NCBI RefSeq assembly: GCF_902499335.1
Contig: NZ_CABVQK010000015.1
Coordinates: forward strand, 62,001-126,000
Direction of reading: 5' to 3'
DNA length: 64,000 nucleotides
From: Burkholderia lata
GTDB taxonomy: Bacteria; Pseudomonadota; Gammaproteobacteria; Burkholderiales; Burkholderiaceae
Part shown: piece after piece, positions 52,280 through 61,032 of the stretch
Numbering within the stretch: position 1 is the first letter of the stretch
Layout of the letters: every line of letters begins with the position of its first letter
Made by a program: the position numbers and the translations under genes
Notes under the pieces: model-generated
Database searches by the model: none
The model's input: only the letters and a program-made list of their open reading frames with translations
What the model was told of the DNA's origin: nothing

Positions 52280-52307
52280 ACCCGGCCTCCCGTAACGGAC
52301 GCCGGGT
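52280..52307 (+). terminator. Hairpin after cspA
   Basis: Perfect 7-bp arms ACCCGGC and GCCGGGT with a 14-base loop, ten bases after the cspA stop. Only a single TT follows, so it is a candidate rather than a classical terminator. Confidence 0.45.
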
Positions 52308-52545
52308 TGCAGCGACATCCTCGCGGAGACTGGTCTCCCAAAGTTGGCGCGATTGCTCTTAGCTGCATCTGTTCATGCAGCAGCTCGCCAAGCGCCACAC
52401 GCCTCGTTGCACTTCATTCGCCCTCCGGCCGCGAAACCCTTTTCGCTTTACGACTGCTTCAGATTCAGCCCGCAATGGCTTTGAATCGGCGCACCCGTGC
52501 ACATTCGGCACGGCACGCGCGCAGTCGAACATTATTAAAATTAAA

Positions 52546-52770
52546 ATGCAGAACAAACAAATTCAACAATACAACGGCTATGCCGTTCACCCCTCGGCGC
52601 ATCGTTTGCCCGACGGTAGTTTTTCATCCAACCTGCTGCTTGAACGCGCCGGCAGCGCACGCACCGAAGGCCGCTACCAGTTCTATTCGCTCGATTACTT
52701 CACGAGTGAGGAGCAGGCGTTGCAGCATTCGGCCCGCTGGGCACGCAACTGGGTCGACACGCGCGGCTAA
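52546..52770 (+). CDS. Small hypothetical protein downstream of cspA
   Basis: 74 aa: MQNKQIQQYNGYAVHPSAHR..., with GRYQFYSLDYFTSEEQALQHSARWARNWVDTRG near the end. It reads like a real small soluble protein (balanced composition, one aromatic-rich strand, one amphipathic helix). The leader just before the ATG is strikingly AT-rich (ATTATTAAAATTAAA), echoing the cspA leader, and lacks a clear ribosome site. Family not recognised. Confidence 0.6.
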   Translation: MQNKQIQQYNGYAVHPSAHRLPDGSFSSNLLLERAGSARTEGRYQFYSLDYFTSEEQALQHSARWARNWVDTRG

Positions 52771-52789
52771 AGGCAGCGCCTGCCCATCG

Positions 52790-53083
52790 ATCCGCGACGC
52801 GCACAACGCACCGGCGGTCGGTGCCCGCCACCTTCTCCGCCGGCCGCGTTGGCCGCGATATCGCGAGTCTCGAACCGCCCTGCCCGCGTATCCCGAACGC
52901 GTTCCACCTGACCAGGCCGGGACGCGCATCGGGAAACACGCCGCCGATCGCTTCGGCCGAGTGTTCCAGCACGTTCGTGCGCCGTCCGATGATGACGGCC
53001 TGCGCATTGCGCCGAGCGAAATACGTCGCGGTGGCCGGGTCGACTCCCGTCCCGCCGCCACTCACCGGCACCCGCCGATTCAT
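52790..53083 (-). pseudogene. N-terminal remnant of an SDR
   Basis: On the minus strand from ATG 53083: MNRRVPVSGGGTGVDPATATYFARR, then QAVIIGRRTNVLEHSAEAIGG. This is clearly the cofactor-binding start of an SDR, with the glycine motif damaged (GGGTGVDP instead of GGGTGIG). After about 60 codons the sequence loses sense in this frame and family-like fragments appear in others. The catalytic YxxxK half is absent. Decayed gene, nine bases before the stop end of the CoA-transferase gene. Confidence 0.6.
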
Positions 53084-53092
53084 CGCACCGCC

Positions 53093-54526
53093 TCAAAGAT
53101 CGTCGTTCGACGACAACCACTCCGGCTCATACGCACCCAGCGCACGTGCCGGATAAAACCATCGGAGCGGTGCATCGTCGATCTGCACTGGCGGGAGGAG
53201 CCGGGATGCCGGCCCCCACGACGTCGGTTCGACGTGTTCCGCACGATCATGTTGACCGTCGGCGACCAGTTCGACCACCTCGCTCATCGGCTCCGACCGC
53301 AGTTGCAAATCGGCCGCCGTGCGCGCCAGCGATGCGCGAACCTCGGTACCGACGCCCTGTTTCATTCGTGTCGTCAGCCCACGGATGGCGGCCATCGCCA
53401 TCAGGTAGCCCGTCGTATGGTCGATGGCCTGAACGGGCAGGTTCACCGGTTCATCGCCGCCCATCACGCGCATGCCCGCCTCGGCGATGCCCGTGCTCGT
53501 TTGAATGAGGCTGTCGAAGCCGCGCCGGAAACGCCATTCACCCGTCCAGCCATAAGCGTCGAGCGACACGTCGATGAGCGCGGGATTCAGTTCGCGCCGA
53601 TGCGCGGCATCGAGCCCGAGGCGCGCCAGCGCATCGGCCCGATAACCGTGCACGACGATATCCGCACTGCGCAGCAACTGCTTGAGCGTATCGAGATCCG
53701 CGGCATCCTTCAGGTTCAGCCGCGCACATCGCTTGCCGAGGACGACTTCGGGCACCGTACCCGGTTCTTCCCATCCGTACGGATCGATGCGCAGCACGTC
53801 GGCGCCCAGGCCAGCGAGAAATCGCGTCGCCACGGGGCCGGCGAGAATGCGCGTCAGGTCGAGCACGCGAATGCCGCGCAACGGCCGGTCTTTCGAAGGC
53901 CGCCAGTCATGCGCGACGGCATCGGTCGCGGCATGAACATGCAGCAACGGTTCGGTTGCGACCGACTTGCCCTGCGGATGCTCGGCCCACTCCTGCGCCG
54001 AGTACATCGCCGCGGCACAACCGCCGCGCTCGACGATCGCGCCTTCGAGCGCACCGGCATCCCAGCGATTCACCGCTTGCGCGACCGACTGTGCATCGTC
54101 GGCACAGTCGAGCACCGACAAGGCGGCCAGCCGATGATGCGGTGCGTTGGTGTGCAACCGGATCCAGCGATCGCGCGCCCGATAATTGCCGGCCACCGGA
54201 TCCCATTGAGGCGGCATCTTCCAGCCCTGCGGGCGCAGCGACGTGCCGAACCACAGCGACGCCATGCGCCGGTCGACCCGAACCGCCGGCAACGCCCCGG
54301 TCGATGCATGCAGCAACTCGGCAACGGACACCCCTGCCGCGCCGATCGCCGCCGTGGCCATGTCGGTTACGCGAAATGCCGAAACCAGTTCACCCGATCC
54401 GCTGAAGCTGCACGACTCGAGGAATGCCTGGGACCCACCCGCCGCCAGCCAGAACGCCCGCAGATGACGCGACACCCGATCCTCATCGGCCGCGGCCCAT
54501 TCCCTCGATATTTGATCGACTCGCAT
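53093..54526 (-). CDS. Family III CoA-transferase-like protein with rearranged domain order
   Basis: 477 aa. The second part (about 220-477) begins PLRGIRVLDLTRILAGPVATRFLAGLGADVLRIDP, the normal N-terminus of CaiB/BaiF enzymes, and runs to a VGTEVRASLARTAADLQ helix. The first part (1-215) instead resembles the middle and C-terminal region of such enzymes (STGALPAVRVDRRMASLWFG, GNYRARDRWIRLHTN). The order is thus C-like half then N-like half. Ribosome site GAGG. Divergent from the HTH-citrate synthase, implying a shared CoA-ester pathway. Activity uncertain. Confidence 0.75.
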   Translation of the reverse strand: MRVDQISREWAAADEDRVSRHLRAFWLAAGGSQAFLESCSFSGSGELVSAFRVTDMATAAIGAAGVSVAELLHASTGALPAVRVDRRMASLWFGTSLRPQGWKMPPQWDPVAGNYRARDRWIRLHTNAPHHRLAALSVLDCADDAQSVAQAVNRWDAGALEGAIVERGGCAAAMYSAQEWAEHPQGKSVATEPLLHVHAATDAVAHDWRPSKDRPLRGIRVLDLTRILAGPVATRFLAGLGADVLRIDPYGWEEPGTVPEVVLGKRCARLNLKDAADLDTLKQLLRSADIVVHGYRADALARLGLDAAHRRELNPALIDVSLDAYGWTGEWRFRRGFDSLIQTSTGIAEAGMRVMGGDEPVNLPVQAIDHTTGYLMAMAAIRGLTTRMKQGVGTEVRASLARTAADLQLRSEPMSEVVELVADGQHDRAEHVEPTSWGPASRLLPPVQIDDAPLRWFYPARALGAYEPEWLSSNDDL

Positions 54527-54629
54527 GTTCGCCTCGCATGAATTAGGTGACGCAAAGATCGTCTCGCTCGCATTTGCTGTCAACGTTGATTATCCTGATC
54601 AACCTGTCGAACGATTCCCCCTGCGCACG

Positions 54630-55925
54630 ATGTCGAACTACCTGAATTCGACCGAAGCCGCGGCAAGGCTCGGTGTCTCGCGGCAAACCCTCTATGCGTA
54701 CGTCAGCCGCGGCCTGCTTCGCGCTGAGCCGGGCGGCAGTCACCGTGAAAGCCGCTACCTCGCGGCCGATGTCGACCGGCTCGCGGATCAACGCGCACGC
54801 GGCCGCAAGCCGAAGGAAGTGGCGAAAGCCGCGCTGAACTGGGGCTCGCCCGTGCTCGAATCGAGCATCACGTTGATCGACGCTGGCCGGCTCTTCTATC
54901 GCGGTATGGATGCACTCGATCTCGCTGCCCGCGCGAGTCTCGAGGAAGTCGCGGCGCTGCTATGGCGATGCGACGAGCAGACCGCGTTCGGCCGTCGCGC
55001 CCCCGCGACGCCTGCGGTACTGCGAACGCTCTTCAGGCACTACGGCGAGCAACGCGCCGAGCAGGCGCTGCTACCGCTCTTCACCGTCGCAAGCGAGGAC
55101 GCACCAACGGCGATCTGGCATCAGTCGACCGATCGTCAGGCGCAGGGCTGCGGCGATCTCGTGCGGATTCTCGCGGCATGCCTGCTGCGAACCCGGATCG
55201 ATACGGCACCCATCCATGTGCAATGCGCGCGGGCATGGGGCGTCGGGCCTGCGGGCGCCGAACTGATCAGGATGGCGCTCGTGCTGTGCGCGGATCACGA
55301 ACTGAACGCGTCGAGCTTCACGGGGCGATGCATTGCGTCGACGAACGCGAGCTTGCGGGCCGTCGTGGTCGGCGGCCTCGCCGGCCTGTCGGGCGAGCGG
55401 CACGGTGCCACCACCGCGCGCGGCGAAGCACTGTGGGACGAACTGGGTAATAAGGACATCGAGCAAAAAATGGGCGAGCGTCTCGCCCGGGGAGACGGCT
55501 TGCCGGGCTTCGGACATGCGCTCTATCCCGACGGCGATGTGCGCGCGACGTATCTGTTGTCGCGGATCCTGCCGCGTCATCCTCAATGGAAAAGGATGAT
55601 CGATGCCGGGAGCGCGCTCGTCGGCCAGAAACCCTCGCTGGATCTCGCGCTGGTGGCACTGCGCAGACATTTGCGGCTTCCCGTCGGCACCGCATTCGGC
55701 CTGTTCGCGCTTGGCCGCTCGATCGGCTGGATCGCGCACGGGCTGGAGCAGCGCGAGCAGTCCGATCTCATCAGGCCGCGTGCGGTTTATACGGGGACGT
55801 GGCCAGGTGAAAAAGGCGCCGGGCCGGGTCATTCTCGATCCCGCGGACGGTCGGGAAAGCAGCAAACAACGCAACCTGCCGCTCCGAAAGACGACATGCT
55901 TGCCGCTTTTTTCAGGAGTCGCTAG
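54630..55925 (+). CDS. Citrate synthase family protein with N-terminal MerR-like HTH
   Basis: 431 aa. An N-terminal helix-turn-helix (MSNYLNSTEAAARLGVSRQTLYAYVSRGLLRAEPGG..., residues 1-55) is joined to a citrate-synthase fold. Putative catalytic residues are His223 (CADHELNAS), His296 (GFGHALYP) and Asp338 (SLDLAL), so the Asp/His set looks complete. The last roughly 40 residues are Arg/Gly/Ser/Gln-rich, probably a disordered tail or frame-altered end. Start at the ATG just before the HTH (54630). Divergent from the CoA-transferase gene. Confidence 0.85.
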   Translation: MSNYLNSTEAAARLGVSRQTLYAYVSRGLLRAEPGGSHRESRYLAADVDRLADQRARGRKPKEVAKAALNWGSPVLESSITLIDAGRLFYRGMDALDLAARASLEEVAALLWRCDEQTAFGRRAPATPAVLRTLFRHYGEQRAEQALLPLFTVASEDAPTAIWHQSTDRQAQGCGDLVRILAACLLRTRIDTAPIHVQCARAWGVGPAGAELIRMALVLCADHELNASSFTGRCIASTNASLRAVVVGGLAGLSGERHGATTARGEALWDELGNKDIEQKMGERLARGDGLPGFGHALYPDGDVRATYLLSRILPRHPQWKRMIDAGSALVGQKPSLDLALVALRRHLRLPVGTAFGLFALGRSIGWIAHGLEQREQSDLIRPRAVYTGTWPGEKGAGPGHSRSRGRSGKQQTTQPAAPKDDMLAAFFRSR

Positions 55926-55968
55926 CTTTTCGGTCGATGCGATGACGTCGGCGCACATCATCGGTGAC

Positions 55969-55989
55969 ACGCCAACGCCTCGTTGGCGT
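55969..55989 (+). terminator. Hairpin after citrate synthase-like gene
   Basis: Perfect 9-bp arms ACGCCAACG and CGTTGGCGT with a 3-base loop, 44 bases past the stop. No T-tract. The rest of 55926-56172 shows no gene. Confidence 0.4.
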
Positions 55990-56172
55990 ACGGAATCAGC
56001 CACGCTATGACTTTCCGCTGAAGTCGCTAACGGAAACGGGTCGGCAAGGTCCCTTCCTGGAAATCCGCGAAGACTGCTTTCGCCGGCCCCATGGCATGCG
56101 AACAGCTCACGGCGCATCGACCCGGCGACGCGCGCACCACTCCAGCGGTACGCGCATCCTCGGCATGCTGAC

Positions 56173-57141
56173 TTACTTCAGCGTCCCCGCCACCTTCTTC
56201 TGCCGCCACAGACACAGCAAGTCACACGCGACGTGCGCGGCCGCGATCGCGGTGATGTCCGCGTGATCGTATGCAGGCGCAACCTCGACCACATCCGCGC
56301 CGACCAGGTTCACCGCGCCGAGCGCGCGCACGATCGCGAGCGCCTGCGCGGACGACAGCCCGCCCGCGACCGGCGTCCCCGTACCGGGCGCGAACGCCGG
56401 GTCGAGGCAATCGATGTCGAACGTCAGGTACGCGGGCCGCGTGCCGACGATGTCGACGATCCGCTCGACCGCCGCGCGCGAACCGTGGTCATGCACCCAC
56501 GCGGCATCGAGCCGCTCGATCCCGAGAAAATCGTCGTTCCACGTGCGAATCCCGACCTGCACCGACGTCGCCGGATCGATCAGCCCTTCTTTCACGGCCT
56601 TGTAGAACATCGTCCCGTGATTGAGGCTGTCCGGATCGTCGTCGGCCCACGTATCGCAGTGCGCGTCGAAATGGATCAGCGACAGCGGCTTGCCGTAGCG
56701 CTCCGCATGCGCGACCAGCAGCGGATACGTGATGTAGTGATCGCCGCCGAGCGTCAGCATCTTCGCGCCGGAACCGAGGATCGTGCGCGCATGCTCGATG
56801 ATCGCGGGCTTGATCGACAGCGGGTTGTGCGCGTCGAACCAGCAGTCGCCGTAGTCAATGGCCGCGAGATCGTCGAACGGGTTGAAACCCCACGGATACG
56901 GATGAAGCTCCGCGAGTTGCACGCTCGCCGCACGGATCGCGGCCGGGCCGAGCCGCGCACCGGAGCGGTAGGTCGTCGCGAGGTCGAGCGGCACGCCGGA
57001 GATCGCGACGTCGACGCCGTCGAGCTCGCGTGAATAGTTGCGGCGCATGAACGACAACACGCCCGCATAGGTGTTTTCGATCGACGAGCCGTACGGCGTC
57101 GTGCGACGGATCGCACCGTCGCCGTGGAGAAGTTCGGTCAT
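56173..57141 (-). CDS. speB: Agmatinase (ureohydrolase family)
   Basis: 322-aa manganese ureohydrolase that splits agmatine to putrescine and urea. All metal ligands are visible: GGDHYITYP (His), HFDAHCDTW (DAHxD) and FDIDCLDPAFAPGTGTP (DxD). Agmatinase is favoured over arginase by length and by DAHCDT. The start at MTELLHGDG (57141) begins at the family's normal point. The urea transporter at the window end may serve the same nitrogen economy. Confidence 0.93.
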   Translation of the reverse strand: MTELLHGDGAIRRTTPYGSSIENTYAGVLSFMRRNYSRELDGVDVAISGVPLDLATTYRSGARLGPAAIRAASVQLAELHPYPWGFNPFDDLAAIDYGDCWFDAHNPLSIKPAIIEHARTILGSGAKMLTLGGDHYITYPLLVAHAERYGKPLSLIHFDAHCDTWADDDPDSLNHGTMFYKAVKEGLIDPATSVQVGIRTWNDDFLGIERLDAAWVHDHGSRAAVERIVDIVGTRPAYLTFDIDCLDPAFAPGTGTPVAGGLSSAQALAIVRALGAVNLVGADVVEVAPAYDHADITAIAAAHVACDLLCLWRQKKVAGTLK

Positions 57142-57567
57142 GGTCGGACCTGTTTTCGTGGGGGGCCGGCCGACCCCGCTTCGCATGAGCGCACGGGCCG
57201 GGCACGGCATGGATTCATCGGGCACGCACCGGCTTGCGCATCCAGTCGCGCGGCCGGGCGAGACAACGACAGCAACAACCACAACGGGAACGGCAACACC
57301 GCGGCGATCATAGCAAGCCGAATTGAAGTCGTTGCCCCGGTTCAGCCGGGGCAACGCGCGGAGAAATCCGGCGGCCGCGCCCCGGCATCGAAACCCGGCA
57401 ATGCGGGATCGCGGCCCCGGCGGGCACTCCTGTGCACGGCGATCCCGGTCGCTTCCTAGAAGGATTCGCCGGTTTTCGCTCGCCCTTTCTTCCGGATAAT
57501 GGCCGACAGCCGCGCCCTCGACGGCGCGCCGTCCACCGCAGACAACAACAAACCGGAGACACCCGCC
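57142..57567. other. Divergent intergenic region speB / lysoplasmalogenase
   Basis: About 425 bases without a convincing gene. Holds a run of AAC/CAA-type repeats on the plus strand near 57,263-57,300 and the strong hairpin at 57330-57356. Confidence 0.45.
57330..57356. other. Strong hairpin in divergent region
   Basis: Perfect 11-bp arms CGTTGCCCCGG and CCGGGGCAACG with a 5-base loop. Between two divergent genes a terminator is unexpected. It may be a leader structure of the speB mRNA (about 190 bases upstream of its start) or an operator. Confidence 0.5.
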
Positions 57568-58239
57568 TTGATCGCCACGCTTCCCGCCACCTACCGCCGG
57601 CTCTGGCCGCTCGCCGTCGTCGCCGCGCTGCTGTACGGGCTGTCGCTCGCCGCCGCGCCCTATCCCGGCCAGGCCGCCGCGAAAGCCGCGATGGGGATCC
57701 TGCTGCTCGCGGCGGGCAGCACCTGCGGTGCGCCGCGCGAACGCGCGTGGCTTTGCGCGGCGCTCGTGACGGCCGTGCTCGGCGACGTGCTGCTCGCGCT
57801 GCCCGACTGGCCGCTGTCGTTCGTGCTCGGCCTCGGCGCGTTCCTGCTCACGCACCTGTGCTATTGCGCGATCTTCATGCGCTGGCGCGCGCGGCCGCAC
57901 GGCTGGCGCATCCTCGCGCTGGTCGGGCTGTGGATCGCCGCGCCGGCGTTCTACGCGGCCTTCCTTCCGCACCTCGGCGAGTTGCTGGCACCGGTCGCCG
58001 TCTACATGCTCGTGCTGTGCGCGATGGCGAGCTTCGCGCTCGCCGCACGCACGCGCGGCCCGCTGGTGGCCGTCGGCAGCCTGATCTTCGTCGGCTCCGA
58101 TACGCTGATCGGCGTCGGCCGCTTTCTCGGCGGCTTTCCGGGCATCGATTACCTGATCTGGGGCCTCTACGCGCTCGCGCAGGTCACGATCGTGGCCGGG
58201 GTTTTCCATGAGACGTCCGCTCGATCGATCCGTCCCTGA
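57568..58239 (+). CDS. Lysoplasmalogenase (YhhN/TMEM86 family)
   Basis: 223-aa membrane protein with about eight hydrophobic segments. The two family acidic motifs are present: GDVLLALP and FVGSDTLIG. The start is taken as TTG at 57568 because CGGAGACACC precedes it in the style of nearby genes and the length then fits the family. An in-frame ATG at 57499 would add 23 hydrophilic residues. Hydrolyses the vinyl ether of lysoplasmalogens in characterised relatives; the bacterial role is less clear. Confidence 0.85.
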   Translation: MIATLPATYRRLWPLAVVAALLYGLSLAAAPYPGQAAAKAAMGILLLAAGSTCGAPRERAWLCAALVTAVLGDVLLALPDWPLSFVLGLGAFLLTHLCYCAIFMRWRARPHGWRILALVGLWIAAPAFYAAFLPHLGELLAPVAVYMLVLCAMASFALAARTRGPLVAVGSLIFVGSDTLIGVGRFLGGFPGIDYLIWGLYALAQVTIVAGVFHETSARSIRP

Positions 58240-58433
58240 TACCGTTTCAAACAGACCGCCGCGTGCCGGCGGTCTCGCCTGCTTCCTCTCTCGCCCTGTC
58301 GACGGCCCTTCCCGCGCATCCCGCGATGCGGAAACCGGCCCGTTCCAAACCCCGCTCAGCCTTTTCCCGCCTGGCTTCCGGCCCTTAGAGCGCCGCTTCT
58401 AGCCTCTTGCGGTTTCCGGGCTCACCCACTATC

Positions 58434-58453
58434 GTTACATCAAACAATGTAAC
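58434..58453. promoter_or_regulatory. Palindromic operator upstream of BVMO operon
   Basis: GTTACAT-CAAACA-ATGTAAC: perfect 7-bp arms with a 6-base spacer, 33 bases before the BVMO start at 58486. It is in the only AT-rich patch of the intergenic region. The shape suits a TetR-type or AraC/GntR-type regulator, but no regulator gene is adjacent. The rest of 58240-58433 holds no gene. Confidence 0.6.
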
Positions 58454-58485
58454 ATTCGAAAATGAGCCAAATCGGAGACACCCGG

Positions 58486-60075
58486 ATGAATGCTCGCACG
58501 TTGCCTTTCGGTCCGCCCGGCCACGACGGCCTGGACGAAACCATCGACATCGCCATCATCGGCACCGGCTTCGCCGGCCTCGGGATGGCGATCCGCCTGC
58601 GTCAAACAGGCGTAACCGAATTCGTCGTCCTCGAGAAGGCCGCGTCGGTCGGCGGCACGTGGCGCGACAATCATTACCCCGGGTGTGCATGCGACGTGCA
58701 ATCGCACGTCTATTCGTTCTCGTTCGCGCCGAACCCGCGCTGGACGCGCATGTTCGCGCCGCAGCCGGAAATCCGCGCGTATCTGGAAGACTGCGTGCAG
58801 CGCTTCGGGATCGGCGCGCACCTGCGCCTGAACCACGAACTGCAGCGCGCCGAGTACGACGAGGCCGCGCAACGCTGGCACCTCACGTTCGCGAACGGCA
58901 AGCGGCTGTCCGCGCGCGTGCTGGTATCGGGGATGGGTGGCCTGTCGCGCGCCGCGCTGCCGTCGATTCCCGGCGTCGAGAACTTCAAGGGCCGCGCGTT
59001 CCACTCCCAGAATTGGGATCACGACTATGCGCTCGAAGGCAAGCGCGTCGCGGTGATCGGCACCGGCGCGAGCGCGATCCAGTTCGTGCCGCAGATCGCG
59101 CCGCGCGTGAAGGAACTCGCGCTGTTCCAGCGCACGCCGCCGTGGATCATGCCGAAGCCCGACCGCAACCTGACCGGGCTCGAGAAGTGGCTGTTCCGCA
59201 CGCTGCCGTTCACGCAGAAGGCCGTGCGCAGCAGCATCTACTGGATGCTCGAATCGCGCGTGCTCGGCTTCGCGATCCATCCGTCGCTGATGAAGAACGT
59301 GCAGAAGCTCGCGCTGCGCCACATCCGCAAACAGATTCCCGATCCGGAGCTGCGCAAGACCGTCACGCCGAACTACACGCTCGGCTGCAAGCGCGTGCTG
59401 ATCTCGAACGACTACTACCCGGCGCTGTCGCGCAAGAACGTCGACGTGATCACGACCGGTATCGACCATATCGAAGCCGACGCGGTCGTGACAACCGACG
59501 GCCGCCGCCATGAAGTCGACTGCCTGATCTACGGCACCGGGTTCCAGGTGGCCGATCCGTTCCCGCGCGGCGCGATCGTCGGCCGCGGCGGGCTCGACAT
59601 CGTCGACGCGTGGCGCGACGGCGCGCACGCTTATCTCGGCTCGACGCTGCCCGGCTACCCGAACTTCTTCATGATCGTCGGCCCGAACACCGGCCTCGGC
59701 CACAACTCGATGGTGTTCATGATCGAGTCGCAGATCGAATACATCCTCGGCGCACTGCAGGCGATGCGCCGCGAACGTGCGGATGCGATCGAGGTGCGCC
59801 CGCTCGTCGAGGCGCAGTTCAACAGCGACCTGCAAGGCCGGCTCAAGAAGGCGATCTGGTCGACGGGCGGCTGCAAGAGCTGGTACCTCGACCCGCGCAC
59901 CGGCAAGAACACGACGCTGTGGCCGGGCTTCACGTGGCGTTTCCGCCAGGCGACCGCGCACTTCTCGATCGCCGACTACCACGCGTATCGCACGCCGCAA
60001 CACGACACGACCGCGCGGCCCGCCACCGCGCCCGCCGCTTCCGCTTCGACTTCCACGTCCGCCGAAGCGGCCTGA
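58486..60075 (+). CDS. Baeyer-Villiger / flavin-containing monooxygenase
   Basis: 529-aa flavoprotein monooxygenase. FAD motif GTGFAG (26-31), BVMO fingerprint FxGxxxHxxxW (F167, G169, H173, W177; then Asp instead of the usual Pro) and NADPH motif GTGASA (192-197). The start at 58486 follows CGGAGACA; an in-frame ATG eight codons upstream is less well placed. The C-terminus is Ala/Ser/Thr-rich. First gene of a four-gene operon. The gene set recalls the mycobacterial mymA operon (FMO plus SDR plus lipase-type hydrolase), an analogy only. Confidence 0.93.
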   Translation: MNARTLPFGPPGHDGLDETIDIAIIGTGFAGLGMAIRLRQTGVTEFVVLEKAASVGGTWRDNHYPGCACDVQSHVYSFSFAPNPRWTRMFAPQPEIRAYLEDCVQRFGIGAHLRLNHELQRAEYDEAAQRWHLTFANGKRLSARVLVSGMGGLSRAALPSIPGVENFKGRAFHSQNWDHDYALEGKRVAVIGTGASAIQFVPQIAPRVKELALFQRTPPWIMPKPDRNLTGLEKWLFRTLPFTQKAVRSSIYWMLESRVLGFAIHPSLMKNVQKLALRHIRKQIPDPELRKTVTPNYTLGCKRVLISNDYYPALSRKNVDVITTGIDHIEADAVVTTDGRRHEVDCLIYGTGFQVADPFPRGAIVGRGGLDIVDAWRDGAHAYLGSTLPGYPNFFMIVGPNTGLGHNSMVFMIESQIEYILGALQAMRRERADAIEVRPLVEAQFNSDLQGRLKKAIWSTGGCKSWYLDPRTGKNTTLWPGFTWRFRQATAHFSIADYHAYRTPQHDTTARPATAPAASASTSTSAEAA

Positions 60076-60096
60076 GCCAGACAAGGAGCAACCGAC

Positions 60097-61032
60097 ATGA
60101 GAGATTTCACCAACAAGGTCGCCGCGATCACGGGTGCCGGCTCGGGCATGGGCCGCTCGCTCGCGATCCAGCTCGCGCAGGCCGGCTGCCAGGTATCGCT
60201 CGCCGACAAGAACGCCGTCGGCCTCGCCGAAACCGAGCGGATCGTCCGCACGATCGCGCCGAACGTGCGCGTGTCGACGCGCGTGCTCGACGTCGGCGAC
60301 CGCGAAGCGATGTTCGCGTGGGCCGACGACACCGCGAAGGAACACGGCAAGGTCAACCTGATCTTCAACAACGCGGGCGTCGCGCTGTCGAGCACGATCG
60401 AGGGGATGGAATACAGCGATCTCGAGTGGATCGTGAACATCAACTTCTGGGGCGTCGTGCACGGCACGAAGGCGTTCCTGCCGCACCTGAAGGCATCGGG
60501 CGACGGCCACGTGATCAACACGTCGAGCCTGTTCGGGATCTTCGCGCAACCGGGCATGAGCGGCTACAACGCGACCAAGTTCGCGGTGCGCGGCTTCACC
60601 GAATCGCTGCGCCAGGAACTCGACATGATGAAGTGCGGCGTGTCGGCAACCTGCGTGCATCCGGGCGGCATCCGCACGAACATCGCGCAGGCCAGCCGCG
60701 TCTCGAAGAACATGGTCGGCTTCATGGTCGCGAGCGAGCAACAAGGCCGGGACACGTTCGAGAAGTTCTTCATCACGACCGCCGACGACGCCGCGCGCAC
60801 GATACTCGCCGGTGTACGCCGGAACAAGCGCCGGGTGCTGATCGGCCGCGATGCGAAGGCCGGGGACTGGATGGCGCGCGTCCTGCCGTGTACGTACCAG
60901 GCGCTCGTCGTGCTCGCGACGCGCCGCGAGGCCGCGAGGGCCCGCCGCGACGCCGCGCGCGGCACGCCGGCGGCCGCCCCGCTGCACGCCACCTACAACA
61001 ATGCAGGCAATCAGGGAGGAGAACAATCATGA
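60097..61032 (+). CDS. SDR family oxidoreductase
   Basis: 311-aa SDR: FTNKVAAITGAGSGMGRSLA, IFNNAGVAL, TSSLFGIFAQPGMSGYNATKFAVRGFTE (Ser, YxxxK) and HPGGIRTNIAQ. An unusually long C-terminal extension, Arg/Ala-rich, follows RVLIGRDAKAGDWMARVLP. AAGGAG ribosome site. Its stop overlaps the ATG of the next gene (ATGA). Likely forms the ketone or alcohol partner of the BVMO. Confidence 0.92.
   Translation: MRDFTNKVAAITGAGSGMGRSLAIQLAQAGCQVSLADKNAVGLAETERIVRTIAPNVRVSTRVLDVGDREAMFAWADDTAKEHGKVNLIFNNAGVALSSTIEGMEYSDLEWIVNINFWGVVHGTKAFLPHLKASGDGHVINTSSLFGIFAQPGMSGYNATKFAVRGFTESLRQELDMMKCGVSATCVHPGGIRTNIAQASRVSKNMVGFMVASEQQGRDTFEKFFITTADDAARTILAGVRRNKRRVLIGRDAKAGDWMARVLPCTYQALVVLATRREAARARRDAARGTPAAAPLHATYNNAGNQGGEQS

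Noticed and set aside
52307..54541. Plus-strand open frame of 744 codons
   Set aside because: Antisense to the CoA-transferase gene and composed of Arg/Pro/His-rich sequence with no family motifs.
58435..61026. Long minus-strand open frame of 863 codons
   Set aside because: Antisense to the BVMO and SDR genes, Arg/Ala-rich, with no recognisable domain.
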